This document shows, piece by piece, positions 26,946 to 34,616 of a stretch of 64,000 nucleotides of DNA. A program made the translations under genes and the position numbers. The stretch spans positions 94,144 to 158,143 of the forward strand of contig NZ_JBLWTD010000005.1 in assembly GCF_048270265.1 (NCBI RefSeq), in the 5' to 3' direction. Below the pieces are notes generated by a model. It was not told where the DNA came from, did not search any database, and saw only the letters and a list, made by a program, of their open reading frames with translations. The stretch is from Maricaulis sp048270265 (GTDB lineage Bacteria > Pseudomonadota > Alphaproteobacteria > Caulobacterales > Maricaulaceae). Position 1 is the stretch's first letter; every line of letters starts with the position of its first letter.

Positions 26946-27794
26946 CTAGAGCCCTTTGGCGATGGCATCGAATTCGAGCAGGGTTTTCAGCAGGCCTTCA
27001 AACTCGTGCAACGGCACCATGTTCGGGCCGTCCGACGGCGCATTGTCCGGATCGGGATGGGTTTCCATGAAGACGGCGGCAACGCCAACAGCCACGGCCG
27101 CACGCGCCAGGGTCGGCACGAATTCGCGCTGACCGCCCGATGTCGTACCCTGCCCGCCGGGCTGCTGGACCGAATGGGTCGCATCGAACACGACCGGTGC
27201 GCCAAAACCCGCCATGATCGGCAGGGAACGCATGTCACTGACCAGCGTATTGTAGCCGAAGCTCACACCACGCTCACAGGCCATGACGTTGGGATTGCCC
27301 GCATCGGTGATTTTCGCGAGCACATTCTTCATGTCCCAGGGGGCCAGGAACTGGCCCTTCTTGACGTTGATCACCTTGCCGGTTTGCGCCGCGGCGATCA
27401 GGAGATCGGTCTGGCGGCACAGGAAGGCTGGTATCTGCAGCACATCGACCGCCTGGGCGGCGATCGCCGCATGCTCGGCCGTGTGGATGTCGGTCAAAAC
27501 CGGCAGCCCCAGGCTTTCACGAATCTCGGCAAAGACTGGCAGCGAGGCCTCAAGCCCCATGCCGCGCTGGCTGGAAAGGCTGGTGCGGTTGGCCTTGTCG
27601 AAAGAGGTCTTGAAGATCAGTCCGATATCGAGCCGGTCGGAAATGGCCCGCAATTCGGAGGCAACCTCGAGGCCGTGCTGACGGCTTTCCAGCTGACAGG
27701 GGCCGGCAATGATGGTCAGCTTGCGGGCATTGCCAATCTCGATCGGATCGCGACCTGGACGGGCAAGGGAGATGACGGCATTGGGCTGGCTCAC
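26946..27794 (-). CDS. kdsA: 3-deoxy-8-phosphooctulonate synthase (KDO-8-phosphate synthase)
   Basis: A GTG start at 27794 with AGAGGA upstream gives 282 residues, the normal length. The signature motifs IAGPCQLESRQHGLEVA, KTSFDKANRTSLSSQRGMG and DATHSVQQPGGQG are present. KdsA joins arabinose 5-phosphate and phosphoenolpyruvate to KDO-8-phosphate for the lipopolysaccharide inner core, so the cell has a KDO-containing outer membrane. I see no cysteine in the usual metal-site position (the site reads IIAGPCQLES, which does hold a Cys), so metal dependence is left open. Confidence 0.96.
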   Translation of the reverse strand: MSQPNAVISLARPGRDPIEIGNARKLTIIAGPCQLESRQHGLEVASELRAISDRLDIGLIFKTSFDKANRTSLSSQRGMGLEASLPVFAEIRESLGLPVLTDIHTAEHAAIAAQAVDVLQIPAFLCRQTDLLIAAAQTGKVINVKKGQFLAPWDMKNVLAKITDAGNPNVMACERGVSFGYNTLVSDMRSLPIMAGFGAPVVFDATHSVQQPGGQGTTSGGQREFVPTLARAAVAVGVAAVFMETHPDPDNAPSDGPNMVPLHEFEGLLKTLLEFDAIAKGL

Positions 27795-27921
27795 GAAGGA
27801 ATCCTCTTGAAATATACCAACGGTCCGGCGGCGGCCGCTGTCAGGGCTGGGGCGTGCGACTGATCCATTATCTGGTGTCCCGCGTATCCCGTTCAACCCG
27901 TTATCTGTCTACAGGGCTTTC

Positions 27922-29409
27922 ATGGCAACCATTTCCGCCACCGGCGCCGCGCTCGTCTGGTTTCGTCGCGATCTTCGCCTCGCCGACAACGCAGCACTGA
28001 GTGCTGCGCTGCGCACCGGCCGGCCGTTGATCCTGCTTTTCATCGACCAGCGCGACCGCGCCCTCGGCTCCGCGCCGGGCGAGGCGGCGGACTGGTGGCT
28101 GCAGGCCTCGCTCACCGCGCTGGACGGCGACATCACCGCGCGCGGCGGCCGGCTAGACCTGTTGCGTGGCGACCCGGCGGAGATGATCCCTGCCCTGGCG
28201 CGCGATCACGATCTGGCGGAAGTCTTCTGGAATCGCTCCGGCGAACCCGCCATCGATGAGCGGGACCGGAGCATCGCAGAGACCCTGCAGCGCAGCGGTG
28301 TCGAGCCGCACGCCTTTGCCGGCACGGCCCTGATCGACCCGGCCCGCCTGCTCACTGGATCAGGCACGCCATACAAGGTGTTCAGCGCGTTCTGGCGCGC
28401 GGCCCTGCGCCAGCTCGAACCAAACCCGGCCCTGCCCGCGCCGCTGCGTCTGGCGACGGGTCCGGCCATACCGGACGCGACGCCGCTTGCCACGCTGGGC
28501 CTTGATCCGGCGAATCCCGACTGGGCCAGTGGTTTTCGGACCGAATGGCAGCCCGGCGAAGCCGGCGCGGCTGCGCGCCTTGAAATCTTTCTCGATGCGG
28601 CTCTGAACGATTACCCTGAAGGTCGTGACCGCCCGGACCGGTCGGGCACATCGAGGCTCTCACCGCATCTGGGCTCCGGTGAAATCTCGCCGCGCCAGGT
28701 CTGGCATGCCGTGCAGCAGCGCCTGGCTGACGGTGCGAATTATCAGCCGGCCGAGAAATTCCTCGCGGAGATCGGCTGGCGCGAATTCGCCTATTATCTG
28801 CTGCACCATTTCACCGATCTCAGGACGGCGAACTTCAATCGCACCTTTGACGGTTTCCCATGGCGCCAGGATTCCGCCGGTTTCAAAGCCTGGACGCGCG
28901 GCCAGACGGGCATCCCGCTGGTCGATGCCGGCATGCGGCAGCTATGGACGACGGGCTGGATGCACAACCGGGTGCGGATGGTGTGTGCCTCATTCCTGGT
29001 CAAGCATTTGCGTTGCGACTGGCGCGAAGGCATGGCCTGGTTCGAACACACGCTGGTCGATGCCGACCGCGCCGTAAATGCGGCCAGCTGGCAATGGGTC
29101 GCCGGATCCGGCGCCGATGCCGCGCCCTATTTCCGCATCTTCAATCCGGTCCGCCAGGGCGAGCGCTTCGATCCCGAGGGCGATTATGTGCGCCAATGGC
29201 TGCCCGAACTCGCCGGGCTGCCCAAACGCTGGATCCATGCCCCCTGGAGCGCCCCGGTGCCGGTCCGCCAGGACGCGGGACTGATCCTCGGCAGGACCTA
29301 TCCGCACCCGCTCTGCGATCTCGCGGCCGGTCGCGACGCCGCACTGGATGCCTATCGCAGCCTCAAACGCGACCCCGGCGAGGCCGGACAAGCCTCAGTG
29401 CAAGGATGA
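27922..29409 (+). CDS. phrB: deoxyribodipyrimidine photo-lyase (cryptochrome/photolyase family)
   Basis: The 495-residue protein starts with the Rossmann domain ALVWFRRDLRLADNAALSAA. The FAD domain follows, with GREF-like WREFAYYLLHHF, RMVCASFLVKHL, DADRAVNAASWQWVAGSGADAAPYFRIFNP and the C-terminal YPHPLCDLAAGRDAAL. It repairs cyclobutane dimers with blue light. It is divergent from kdsA. Absence of a long C-terminal extension favours a repair enzyme over a cryptochrome. Confidence 0.93.
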   Translation: MATISATGAALVWFRRDLRLADNAALSAALRTGRPLILLFIDQRDRALGSAPGEAADWWLQASLTALDGDITARGGRLDLLRGDPAEMIPALARDHDLAEVFWNRSGEPAIDERDRSIAETLQRSGVEPHAFAGTALIDPARLLTGSGTPYKVFSAFWRAALRQLEPNPALPAPLRLATGPAIPDATPLATLGLDPANPDWASGFRTEWQPGEAGAAARLEIFLDAALNDYPEGRDRPDRSGTSRLSPHLGSGEISPRQVWHAVQQRLADGANYQPAEKFLAEIGWREFAYYLLHHFTDLRTANFNRTFDGFPWRQDSAGFKAWTRGQTGIPLVDAGMRQLWTTGWMHNRVRMVCASFLVKHLRCDWREGMAWFEHTLVDADRAVNAASWQWVAGSGADAAPYFRIFNPVRQGERFDPEGDYVRQWLPELAGLPKRWIHAPWSAPVPVRQDAGLILGRTYPHPLCDLAAGRDAALDAYRSLKRDPGEAGQASVQG

Positions 29410-29691
29410 TCCAACCCGACGCACGACCCACAGCCATTTTTGCCGCGGCATGGGCGACGAACGGGTAATCCCGTGCTAGATTGGGGCGATGAGCCAAACC
29501 GTGACCGCACGCCAATCCGCCGACGACCTCACCGGTCACGCGCCCCCACCCTCCCGCCTACGCGCCCAGCCAGGCTCCCGCCGGGCGGACCGTGCGATGG
29601 ATGGTGCCATGCGCCCTGCGGGCGGCTGCCCCACCCGGCCCAGGCTCGATACTCTGTTCTTCCCGCACGAAAAGGGGCTCACAGTGCCCGC
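29410..29691 (+). other. gene-free 282-bp leader before sseA with possible RNA structure
   Basis: No convincing gene lies here. The stretch contains short inverted repeats, among them ACGGG-TAAT-CCCGT (about 29475-29488), GGGC-GGCT-GCCC (about 29620-29631), and GCGATGG paired imperfectly with CCATGCGC (about 29596-29616). It is C-rich on this strand. A small frame from 29489 overlaps the sseA start but looks like low-complexity Arg/Pro/Ala. It may be a 5' leader or a small RNA; I cannot match it to a known riboswitch. Confidence 0.4.
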
Positions 29692-30543
29692 ATGGCTTCA
29701 CTCATGACCGACCCGCTCATCACCGCTACCGAAGCCCTGACCCGTCTGGGCGAACCGGGAACCATCTTCATTGATGCCAGCTGGACGTATGATGGCGGCC
29801 CATCTGTGGAGAGCGAGGGTTTCGTCCCGGGGGCGCTCGCCTTTGATATCGACACCGTCAAGGACAAACGCTCCTCCCTGCCGCACATGCTGCCGGAACC
29901 GGACGTGTTCGCGCGCCATGTCGAAACGCTGGGCATCAGCAATGACAGTGAACTGATCGTCTATGACCGTATCGGCCTGTTCAGTTCGCCGCGCGTCTGG
30001 TGGACGTTCCGTGTGATGGGGCACGACAATGTCCGCGTCATGGCGGGCGGATTGCCGGCCTGGATCGCCGCGGGCGGACCGATCGAGGACCTTCCTGCCA
30101 CCGAAGCCGAACCGGGCACCTACACGCCAAGCTATCGCCGCGAACTCGTCGCTACGGTCACCGATGTAAAGATCGCCAGCCGCAACGCCTCGCACCAGAT
30201 TCTCGATGCACGTTCGCTGAGTCGTTTTGCCGGTCTCGAGCCGGAACGCCGGGCCGGCATGCGCAGCGGCCATATCCCGGGCTCCACCAGCCTGCCCTAT
30301 GAAATGCTGTTCGATGACGACAATAATCTGATCGAGATCGACGAAGAGCTGGCCGAGGACCTCGGCATTGATCCGGAACTGCCGCTGATCACCAGCTGCG
30401 GCTCCGGCGTCACTGCCTGCATTCTCTCCCTGGCGCTGGAACGTTCCGGACGCACTTCGGCCGTTTATGACGGGTCCTGGTCGGAATGGGGGTCACGCAC
30501 CGACACGCCAATCGTCAAGGGCGGTGGACGGCGGTACAGATGA
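29692..30543 (+). CDS. sseA: 3-mercaptopyruvate sulfurtransferase (double rhodanese)
   Basis: The start ATG at 29692 (MASLMTDPLITATEAL) gives 283 residues; 29704 is an alternative. Two rhodanese domains are visible, and the second holds the active-site loop CGSGVTAC, the 3-mercaptopyruvate type rather than the thiosulfate type (CRKGVT). It transfers sulfur from 3-mercaptopyruvate to thiols or cyanide. Its stop overlaps the ATG of the metC-like gene (ATGA), forming a sulfur amino acid pair. Confidence 0.95.
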   Translation: MASLMTDPLITATEALTRLGEPGTIFIDASWTYDGGPSVESEGFVPGALAFDIDTVKDKRSSLPHMLPEPDVFARHVETLGISNDSELIVYDRIGLFSSPRVWWTFRVMGHDNVRVMAGGLPAWIAAGGPIEDLPATEAEPGTYTPSYRRELVATVTDVKIASRNASHQILDARSLSRFAGLEPERRAGMRSGHIPGSTSLPYEMLFDDDNNLIEIDEELAEDLGIDPELPLITSCGSGVTACILSLALERSGRTSAVYDGSWSEWGSRTDTPIVKGGGRRYR

Positions 30544-31688
30544 GGGACGAAACCCGGCTCACCCGTCTGGGACGACCGCATGACAGCCGCGGCCTGGTCA
30601 ATCCGGGTGTCGAGCGCGGCTCGACGATTCTAGCACCCTCGGCGGCCCAGCTCTATGATTTCCCGCCCGGCATGCCGCATTATGGCCGTGTCGGACTGGA
30701 AACCCAGACCGCCCTGCGCGAGGCCCTGAACGGGCTTCAAGGGGGTGCCGGTTGCGCCCTCACCTCATCCGGGCTTTTGGCCAATACGCTCGCCATCATG
30801 ACCGTGGTCGAGGCCGGCGGAACCGTGCTGGCAGCCGATTGCATTTACGGACCGGTGCGCAGCTTCCTGCTCAACACCCTGCCGCGCTTCGGCGTCACGG
30901 CATCCTTCTTCGCACCGCGCATGGGCGCCGAAATCAGCGATCTGATCACATCGGATACCCAGGCCATCCTGCTGGAATCGCCCGGCTCGCTGACAATGGA
31001 ATTGCAGGACATTCCCGCAATCACCAAAGTGGCTCGGGACAAGCGTGTCGCCACCATTATTGATGATACCTGGTCGGCCGGGTTGACGATGAAACCACTC
31101 GCGTTGGGCGTCGATCTCGCCGCCCAGTCGCTGACCAAATATGTCGGCGGTCATTCCGACCTGCTGATGGGCGCCGTCATCGCGCGCGACGAGGCCATGG
31201 CCCAACGCCTGCAGGCGACCGAGCGCGCCTTCGGCATCCACACCGCCCCGGACGACGCCTATCTCGCCCTGCGCGGCTTTCGCTCCATGGCCCTGCGCAT
31301 GCAGCGCAGCGAAGCGACCAGCCTCATTCTCGCCGACTGGCTCGCAGCGCGCCCCGAAGTCGGCGCCATCCGTCACCCGGTGCGCTCCGATCATCCCGAC
31401 CACGCCATCTTCAAGCGCGATTTCAGCGGTGGATGCGGCCTGTTCGCGGTCGAGATGCCCGGCTGGGACGTCGCGAAGAGCGAACGCTTCCTCGATGCGC
31501 TGGACATCTTCGGTCTCGGCTTCTCCTGGGGCGGCTATGAAAGCCTCGCCATCCATTGCGACCCGCAACTCAAGCGCAGCGCAACGGCACACAAGCATGA
31601 TGGCGCCCTGATCCGCTTTTCCTGCGGGCTGGAAGCGCCGGAGGACCTGATCGCGGACCTGGAGAAGGGTTTTGCGGCGGTTCGTTAG
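30540..31688 (+). CDS. metC: cystathionine beta-lyase / trans-sulfuration PLP enzyme
   Basis: The 382-residue protein starts at 30540, overlapping sseA. It has the Cys/Met metabolism PLP fold: HYGRVGLETQTALREAL, the PLP-binding lysine in QSLTKYVGGHSDLLMG, DDTWSAG around the PLP aspartate, and SWGGYESLA near the end. It most likely cleaves cystathionine to homocysteine, pyruvate and ammonia for methionine synthesis. Pairing with sseA suggests a role in handling sulfur from cysteine. Confidence 0.92.
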   Translation: MRDETRLTRLGRPHDSRGLVNPGVERGSTILAPSAAQLYDFPPGMPHYGRVGLETQTALREALNGLQGGAGCALTSSGLLANTLAIMTVVEAGGTVLAADCIYGPVRSFLLNTLPRFGVTASFFAPRMGAEISDLITSDTQAILLESPGSLTMELQDIPAITKVARDKRVATIIDDTWSAGLTMKPLALGVDLAAQSLTKYVGGHSDLLMGAVIARDEAMAQRLQATERAFGIHTAPDDAYLALRGFRSMALRMQRSEATSLILADWLAARPEVGAIRHPVRSDHPDHAIFKRDFSGGCGLFAVEMPGWDVAKSERFLDALDIFGLGFSWGGYESLAIHCDPQLKRSATAHKHDGALIRFSCGLEAPEDLIADLEKGFAAVR

Positions 31689-31734
31689 AGCTGGGACTGC
31701 GGCCCCACGGCCCTGACTCCGGATTTCTGGAAAA

Positions 31735-31811
31735 TGGTGCCTCCGACAGGAATCGAACCTGTAACCGTCCGCTTAGAAGGCGGGTGCTCTATCCAGTTGA
31801 GCTACGGAGGC
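31735..31811 (-). tRNA. tRNA-Arg (anticodon TCT)
   Basis: On the minus strand a 77-base cloverleaf starts GCCTCCGTAGCTCAACTGG and ends with encoded CCA. The acceptor arms GCCTCCG and CGGAGGC pair perfectly, the anticodon loop is CTTCTAA with TCT at 31775-31777, and the T arm holds GGTTCGATTCC. It lies 46 bases past the metC-like gene on the opposite strand. Confidence 0.97.
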
Positions 31812-31843
31812 AAGGACAGATTCGCGACTGGCGACCAGCGGGG

Positions 31844-32149
31844 TCAGTGCGACCAGGGCTGTTTGCGGTCGGTGGCGAAATTGTCGGCATAGGATTTGAC
31901 GTAGCGCTTGGGCGCGTGCGGCGTCGTCACCTGATAGGGGATGCCCTGGCGGCGGGCATAGGCGACAGCCTCTTCCTGGCTGTCAAAGCTGAGGCGGATC
32001 TGGGCGCGCATATCGGTGCTGGAGGTCCAGCCCATCAGCGGATCCGGGCGTTGTGCCATTTCAGGGGTAAATTCGAGCAGCCACTGTTTGGAGAGTGCGC
32101 GGCCGGACTGCATCGCATTGCGGGCCGGCTGGTAAATCTTCGCAAACAT
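31844..32149 (-). CDS. NDUFS4-like ETC complex I subunit
   Basis: The start MFAKIYQPARNAMQSG at 32149, with GGGGAGA upstream, gives 101 residues. The sequence WLLEFTPEMAQRPDPLMGWTSSTDMRAQIRL, and the end GIPYQVTTPHAPKRYVKSYADNF with a final KQPWSH, are the marks of the NDUFS4 family, an accessory subunit of respiratory complex I shared by alphaproteobacteria and mitochondria. It sits between tRNA-Pro and tRNA-Arg on the same strand, away from a nuo operon. Confidence 0.92.
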   Translation of the reverse strand: MFAKIYQPARNAMQSGRALSKQWLLEFTPEMAQRPDPLMGWTSSTDMRAQIRLSFDSQEEAVAYARRQGIPYQVTTPHAPKRYVKSYADNFATDRKQPWSH

Positions 32150-32198
32150 GCGGTTCTCCCCATCATGCTGCGGCCCTGCCTGTTGCGGGCCTTGAAAA

Positions 32199-32275
<77 letters not shown>

Positions 32276-32314
32276 AAGGCGCCCTTATGAAAGCGCTTTT
32301 GCAGTTAGGCAAGT

Positions 32315-32926
32315 CTACTGAGCGTCTGAAGCCGATTCAGGTGCAGCAGCATCCTCATCTTCCGTGGTTTCAGGCCCTTCTCCGGCTGCAGTTTCTGCAA
32401 CGAGAGAACCGTAGGCCTCATCGCGGAGCATCGCACCGGGGCGAATCCCCAGCTCCGCGGCACGGCCACCGCCAATCGCCAGCACGGCGGCGACATCGAA
32501 ATCGGACTCCAGGGCGCGCTGCGAACCGGGCTGCGCGTTGGCAATGAGTTTGACGACAGTGCCATCCTCACGAATGAACAGCCAATCAAGGCTGATCAGC
32601 GTGCCCTCCATCGTTCGCGAGACGCGGCGCGGCGGCATGTAGACGAACAGCATCGCCGCATCAGGGTCGAGCGTTTCGCGGCTCATCAGCCCGCGCGCCA
32701 GCTGTTCGGGCGTCGAGGCGATTTCGGCCATGAAGACATGTTGCGACTCGCCGGTGTCGACGGTCATTGTCTCAGGACCGCCAAACGCGATCGGTGCGAG
32801 TGCAGGGCTCGCATCAGACGTGGCCGCGGCAGTCGCGGTTTCGGCAGTCGCTGCCGGCGCAGCCTCGTCCTGGGCCCAGGCGGGCGCGGCGAGAATCAGG
32901 GCGGAGATGAGGATCAGTTTTTTCAT
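32315..32926 (-). CDS. DUF192 family secreted protein
   Basis: The 203-residue protein has a signal peptide (MKKLILISALILAAPAWAQ) and an Ala/Thr-rich linker. The DUF192 domain follows: HVFMAEIASTPEQLARGLMSRETLDPDAAMLFVYMPPRRVSRTMEGTLISLDWLFIREDGTVV. The acidic C-terminus (ETTEDEDAAAPESASD) is low complexity. DUF192 proteins are periplasmic with no settled role. It is on the same strand as the cold-shock gene but 74 bases away. Confidence 0.9.
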   Translation of the reverse strand: MKKLILISALILAAPAWAQDEAAPAATAETATAAATSDASPALAPIAFGGPETMTVDTGESQHVFMAEIASTPEQLARGLMSRETLDPDAAMLFVYMPPRRVSRTMEGTLISLDWLFIREDGTVVKLIANAQPGSQRALESDFDVAAVLAIGGGRAAELGIRPGAMLRDEAYGSLVAETAAGEGPETTEDEDAAAPESASDAQ

Positions 32927-33000
32927 AGGCTCAGGCTAGCCAAGCCGGAGCCGCGGCGCAATCGCGCCGCGCCGTCCCGAATGCACGGACATCATCAGTC

Positions 33001-33525
33001 TCAGAGACTGCCGCCAGCCCGGATTTCCGCCGCCAGGGCACCCTTGGGTCCCTCGACGCAACGGATATGCAGCGTTTCACCCGGCTGGACATCCTCAAGC
33101 CCGGCGCGGCGCAAGGTGGCGGCGTGCAGGAAGATGTCACCGTCGACGCTTTCACAGGTCACGAAACCATAACCGCGCAGGGCATCGAACCATTTGACGA
33201 CCGCCGCATGGAACGGCGTGTTGACGACTGTATGGGGATGGAAGCGCCGCGGCCGCAGTTCGGCCTCACCATCGCCGCCGGTCATTTCGAGGATCTCGAC
33301 CGCCTGGCGGCCCTTCTCACCCTTCACCGCGTGGCAGACCACCTTGGCATCAGGCAGCGCCGGACCCTGACCATAGCGGCGCAGGCAACTGGCATGGAGG
33401 AGAATATCGCCGGATCCGTCGACCGCATCGATGAAGCCATAGCCCCGGGCCGGATCATACCATTTTATACGGCCCTCAAGCCGGACAACCTCGGTGTCCT
33501 CAAAAACATCGTGCGCTAGAACCAT
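33001..33525 (-). CDS. cold-shock-domain protein with two CSD repeats
   Basis: The start ATG at 33525 gives 174 residues. Two cold-shock domains are seen, one beginning RLEGRIKWYDPARGYGFIDAVDG and one VVKWFDALRGYGFVTCESVDGDIFLHAATLRRAGL. Each has the RNP1-like K-W-F/Y-x-x-x-x-G-Y-G-F motif, so it should bind single-stranded RNA or DNA. Double-CSD proteins are common in Caulobacter and relatives, often growth-phase controlled. A long AT-rich leader (33526-33837) lies upstream. Confidence 0.93.
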   Translation of the reverse strand: MVLAHDVFEDTEVVRLEGRIKWYDPARGYGFIDAVDGSGDILLHASCLRRYGQGPALPDAKVVCHAVKGEKGRQAVEILEMTGGDGEAELRPRRFHPHTVVNTPFHAAVVKWFDALRGYGFVTCESVDGDIFLHAATLRRAGLEDVQPGETLHIRCVEGPKGALAAEIRAGGSL

Positions 33526-33837
33526 CACATCACTCGCTTCAACAACCCAACATGAAGGAATTTACACAATTTCTTCGCAGAGGAGAAGTCGTAGCGACCA
33601 AATGGTTGCTTTAACGATCCGCAATATCTTGCCGTTGCGAGAGGTTCGCAGCGCCAGAACCACCACATCTTGTGTTGTGCCAGGCAAGAACCCGCAACCA
33701 AATGCGTCTTTTCTGTGGCGGGTGTGCCAAAACTTTTTCGCCTTAAAGGCGAGTTTTTATGTGGAAAACTGTCCGTTTTCAGCAAAACCTAGGGTCGCAG
33801 ACCTTGATTCCAACCCTGGTTTCGAGACCAAAACGAA
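33526..33837. promoter_or_regulatory. 312-bp gap: likely 5' leader/promoter of the double cold-shock gene
   Basis: This is the AT-richest stretch of the area. It holds a small hairpin TCGCC-TTAAA-GGCGA at 33738-33752 followed by TTTTT on the plus strand, and short A/T runs. No open frame with a credible ribosome site is present. A long untranslated leader is usual for cold-shock genes, so I assign it to the minus-strand gene ending at 33001. This is inference. Confidence 0.45.
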
Positions 33838-34356
33838 TCAATCGGCAATGGTGGCCTGGATCGCCGCACGCATGCGGTCCGCCTCGGCAAGGCGCTCGAT
33901 CGCCGGCTGGCTGCGATAGATGGCGCTGTTGGCTCCGTGTTCGGAACATTCAACCGATTCCACCCAGCACCGTCCCTGAGTGGCTTCGCGGACGATCTCG
34001 TCAGCGCGGCGGAAGGTCAGTTCGGCCATGCGTTCGCAGCTGGTGCCCTCGACCACGCGAACGCGCGCAATACCCCGCTCGCCGAGCGCTTCGAGCGCCG
34101 GGCGTTCCGGGTCGTCAATGGCAACAAGGAGCGTGTGATCGAACATCTCGTGCAGCCAGTCACGAATCAAGCCGAAACCGCCGCGGCCGAAATCGAGCAC
34201 CCAACCGCGCCGGTCGAGCTGTTCGGCGGCGAAGACGAAGTGGAAACCGAAGGAGTAGCCGTGCAGCAGATGGCAATCGCTGTCTGCCGCCCATTGCCGC
34301 GAGCAACAGGACAGTCCGCGATCATTGCCATAGGTCTTGGTTGAAAGATGGGCCAT
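33838..34356 (-). CDS. divergent 6-carboxytetrahydropterin synthase (QueD/PTPS family)
   Basis: The ATG at 34356, with AGGGAGAG upstream, gives 172 residues. The family is recognised from CHLLHGYSFGFHFVF, FDHTLLVAIDDPERPAL and the C-terminal VECSEHGANSAIYR. Compared with E. coli QueD, the zinc site C-x3-H-G-H here reads Cys28-x3-His32-Gly-Tyr34, and the first histidine (F-x-A-A-H) is replaced by CCSRQWAAD. Metal binding must therefore differ. It may make queuosine precursor or a related pterin. The name is tentative. Confidence 0.78.
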   Translation of the reverse strand: MAHLSTKTYGNDRGLSCCSRQWAADSDCHLLHGYSFGFHFVFAAEQLDRRGWVLDFGRGGFGLIRDWLHEMFDHTLLVAIDDPERPALEALGERGIARVRVVEGTSCERMAELTFRRADEIVREATQGRCWVESVECSEHGANSAIYRSQPAIERLAEADRMRAAIQATIAD

Positions 34357-34475
34357 GCCCCGCTCTCCCTGCCTGACGGCCTCGTCGAGACCATTGCCGA
34401 TATGTCTGTACCCGATCCCCCATTCCGGTCCCCGGAAGGGGTGATATTGCACACATAATCGGGTGGAAGATCGCG

Positions 34476-34550
34476 TGGTAGGCCCTAGGGGAGTTGAACC
34501 CCTCTTTCCAGGTTGAAAACCTAGCGTCCTAACCGATAGACGAAGGGCCC
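34476..34550 (-). tRNA. tRNA-Glu (anticodon TTC)
   Basis: The minus strand gives a 75-base tRNA starting GGGCCCTTCGTCTATCGG with encoded CCA. The anticodon loop TTTTCAA carries TTC at 34515-34517, and the T arm has GGTTCAACTCC. The acceptor closes with a G-U pair at 1-72, usual for bacterial tRNA-Glu. Confidence 0.97.
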
Positions 34551-34616
34551 AACGCGATGAGGGCCGCTTAATACGTAAGCCCGAGGCGTGTGGCAAGATG
34601 CTGATGTGAAAAAACT

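Noticed and set aside
29489..29707. A 72-codon frame before sseA
   Set aside because: Arg/Pro/Ala-rich, overlaps the sseA start and has no good ribosome site; kept only as part of the leader.
33758..33780. DnaA-box-like TTTTCCACA (minus strand) in the AT-rich gap
   Set aside because: Only one imperfect match, no cluster, and no dnaA, hemE or parAB genes nearby, so not an origin.
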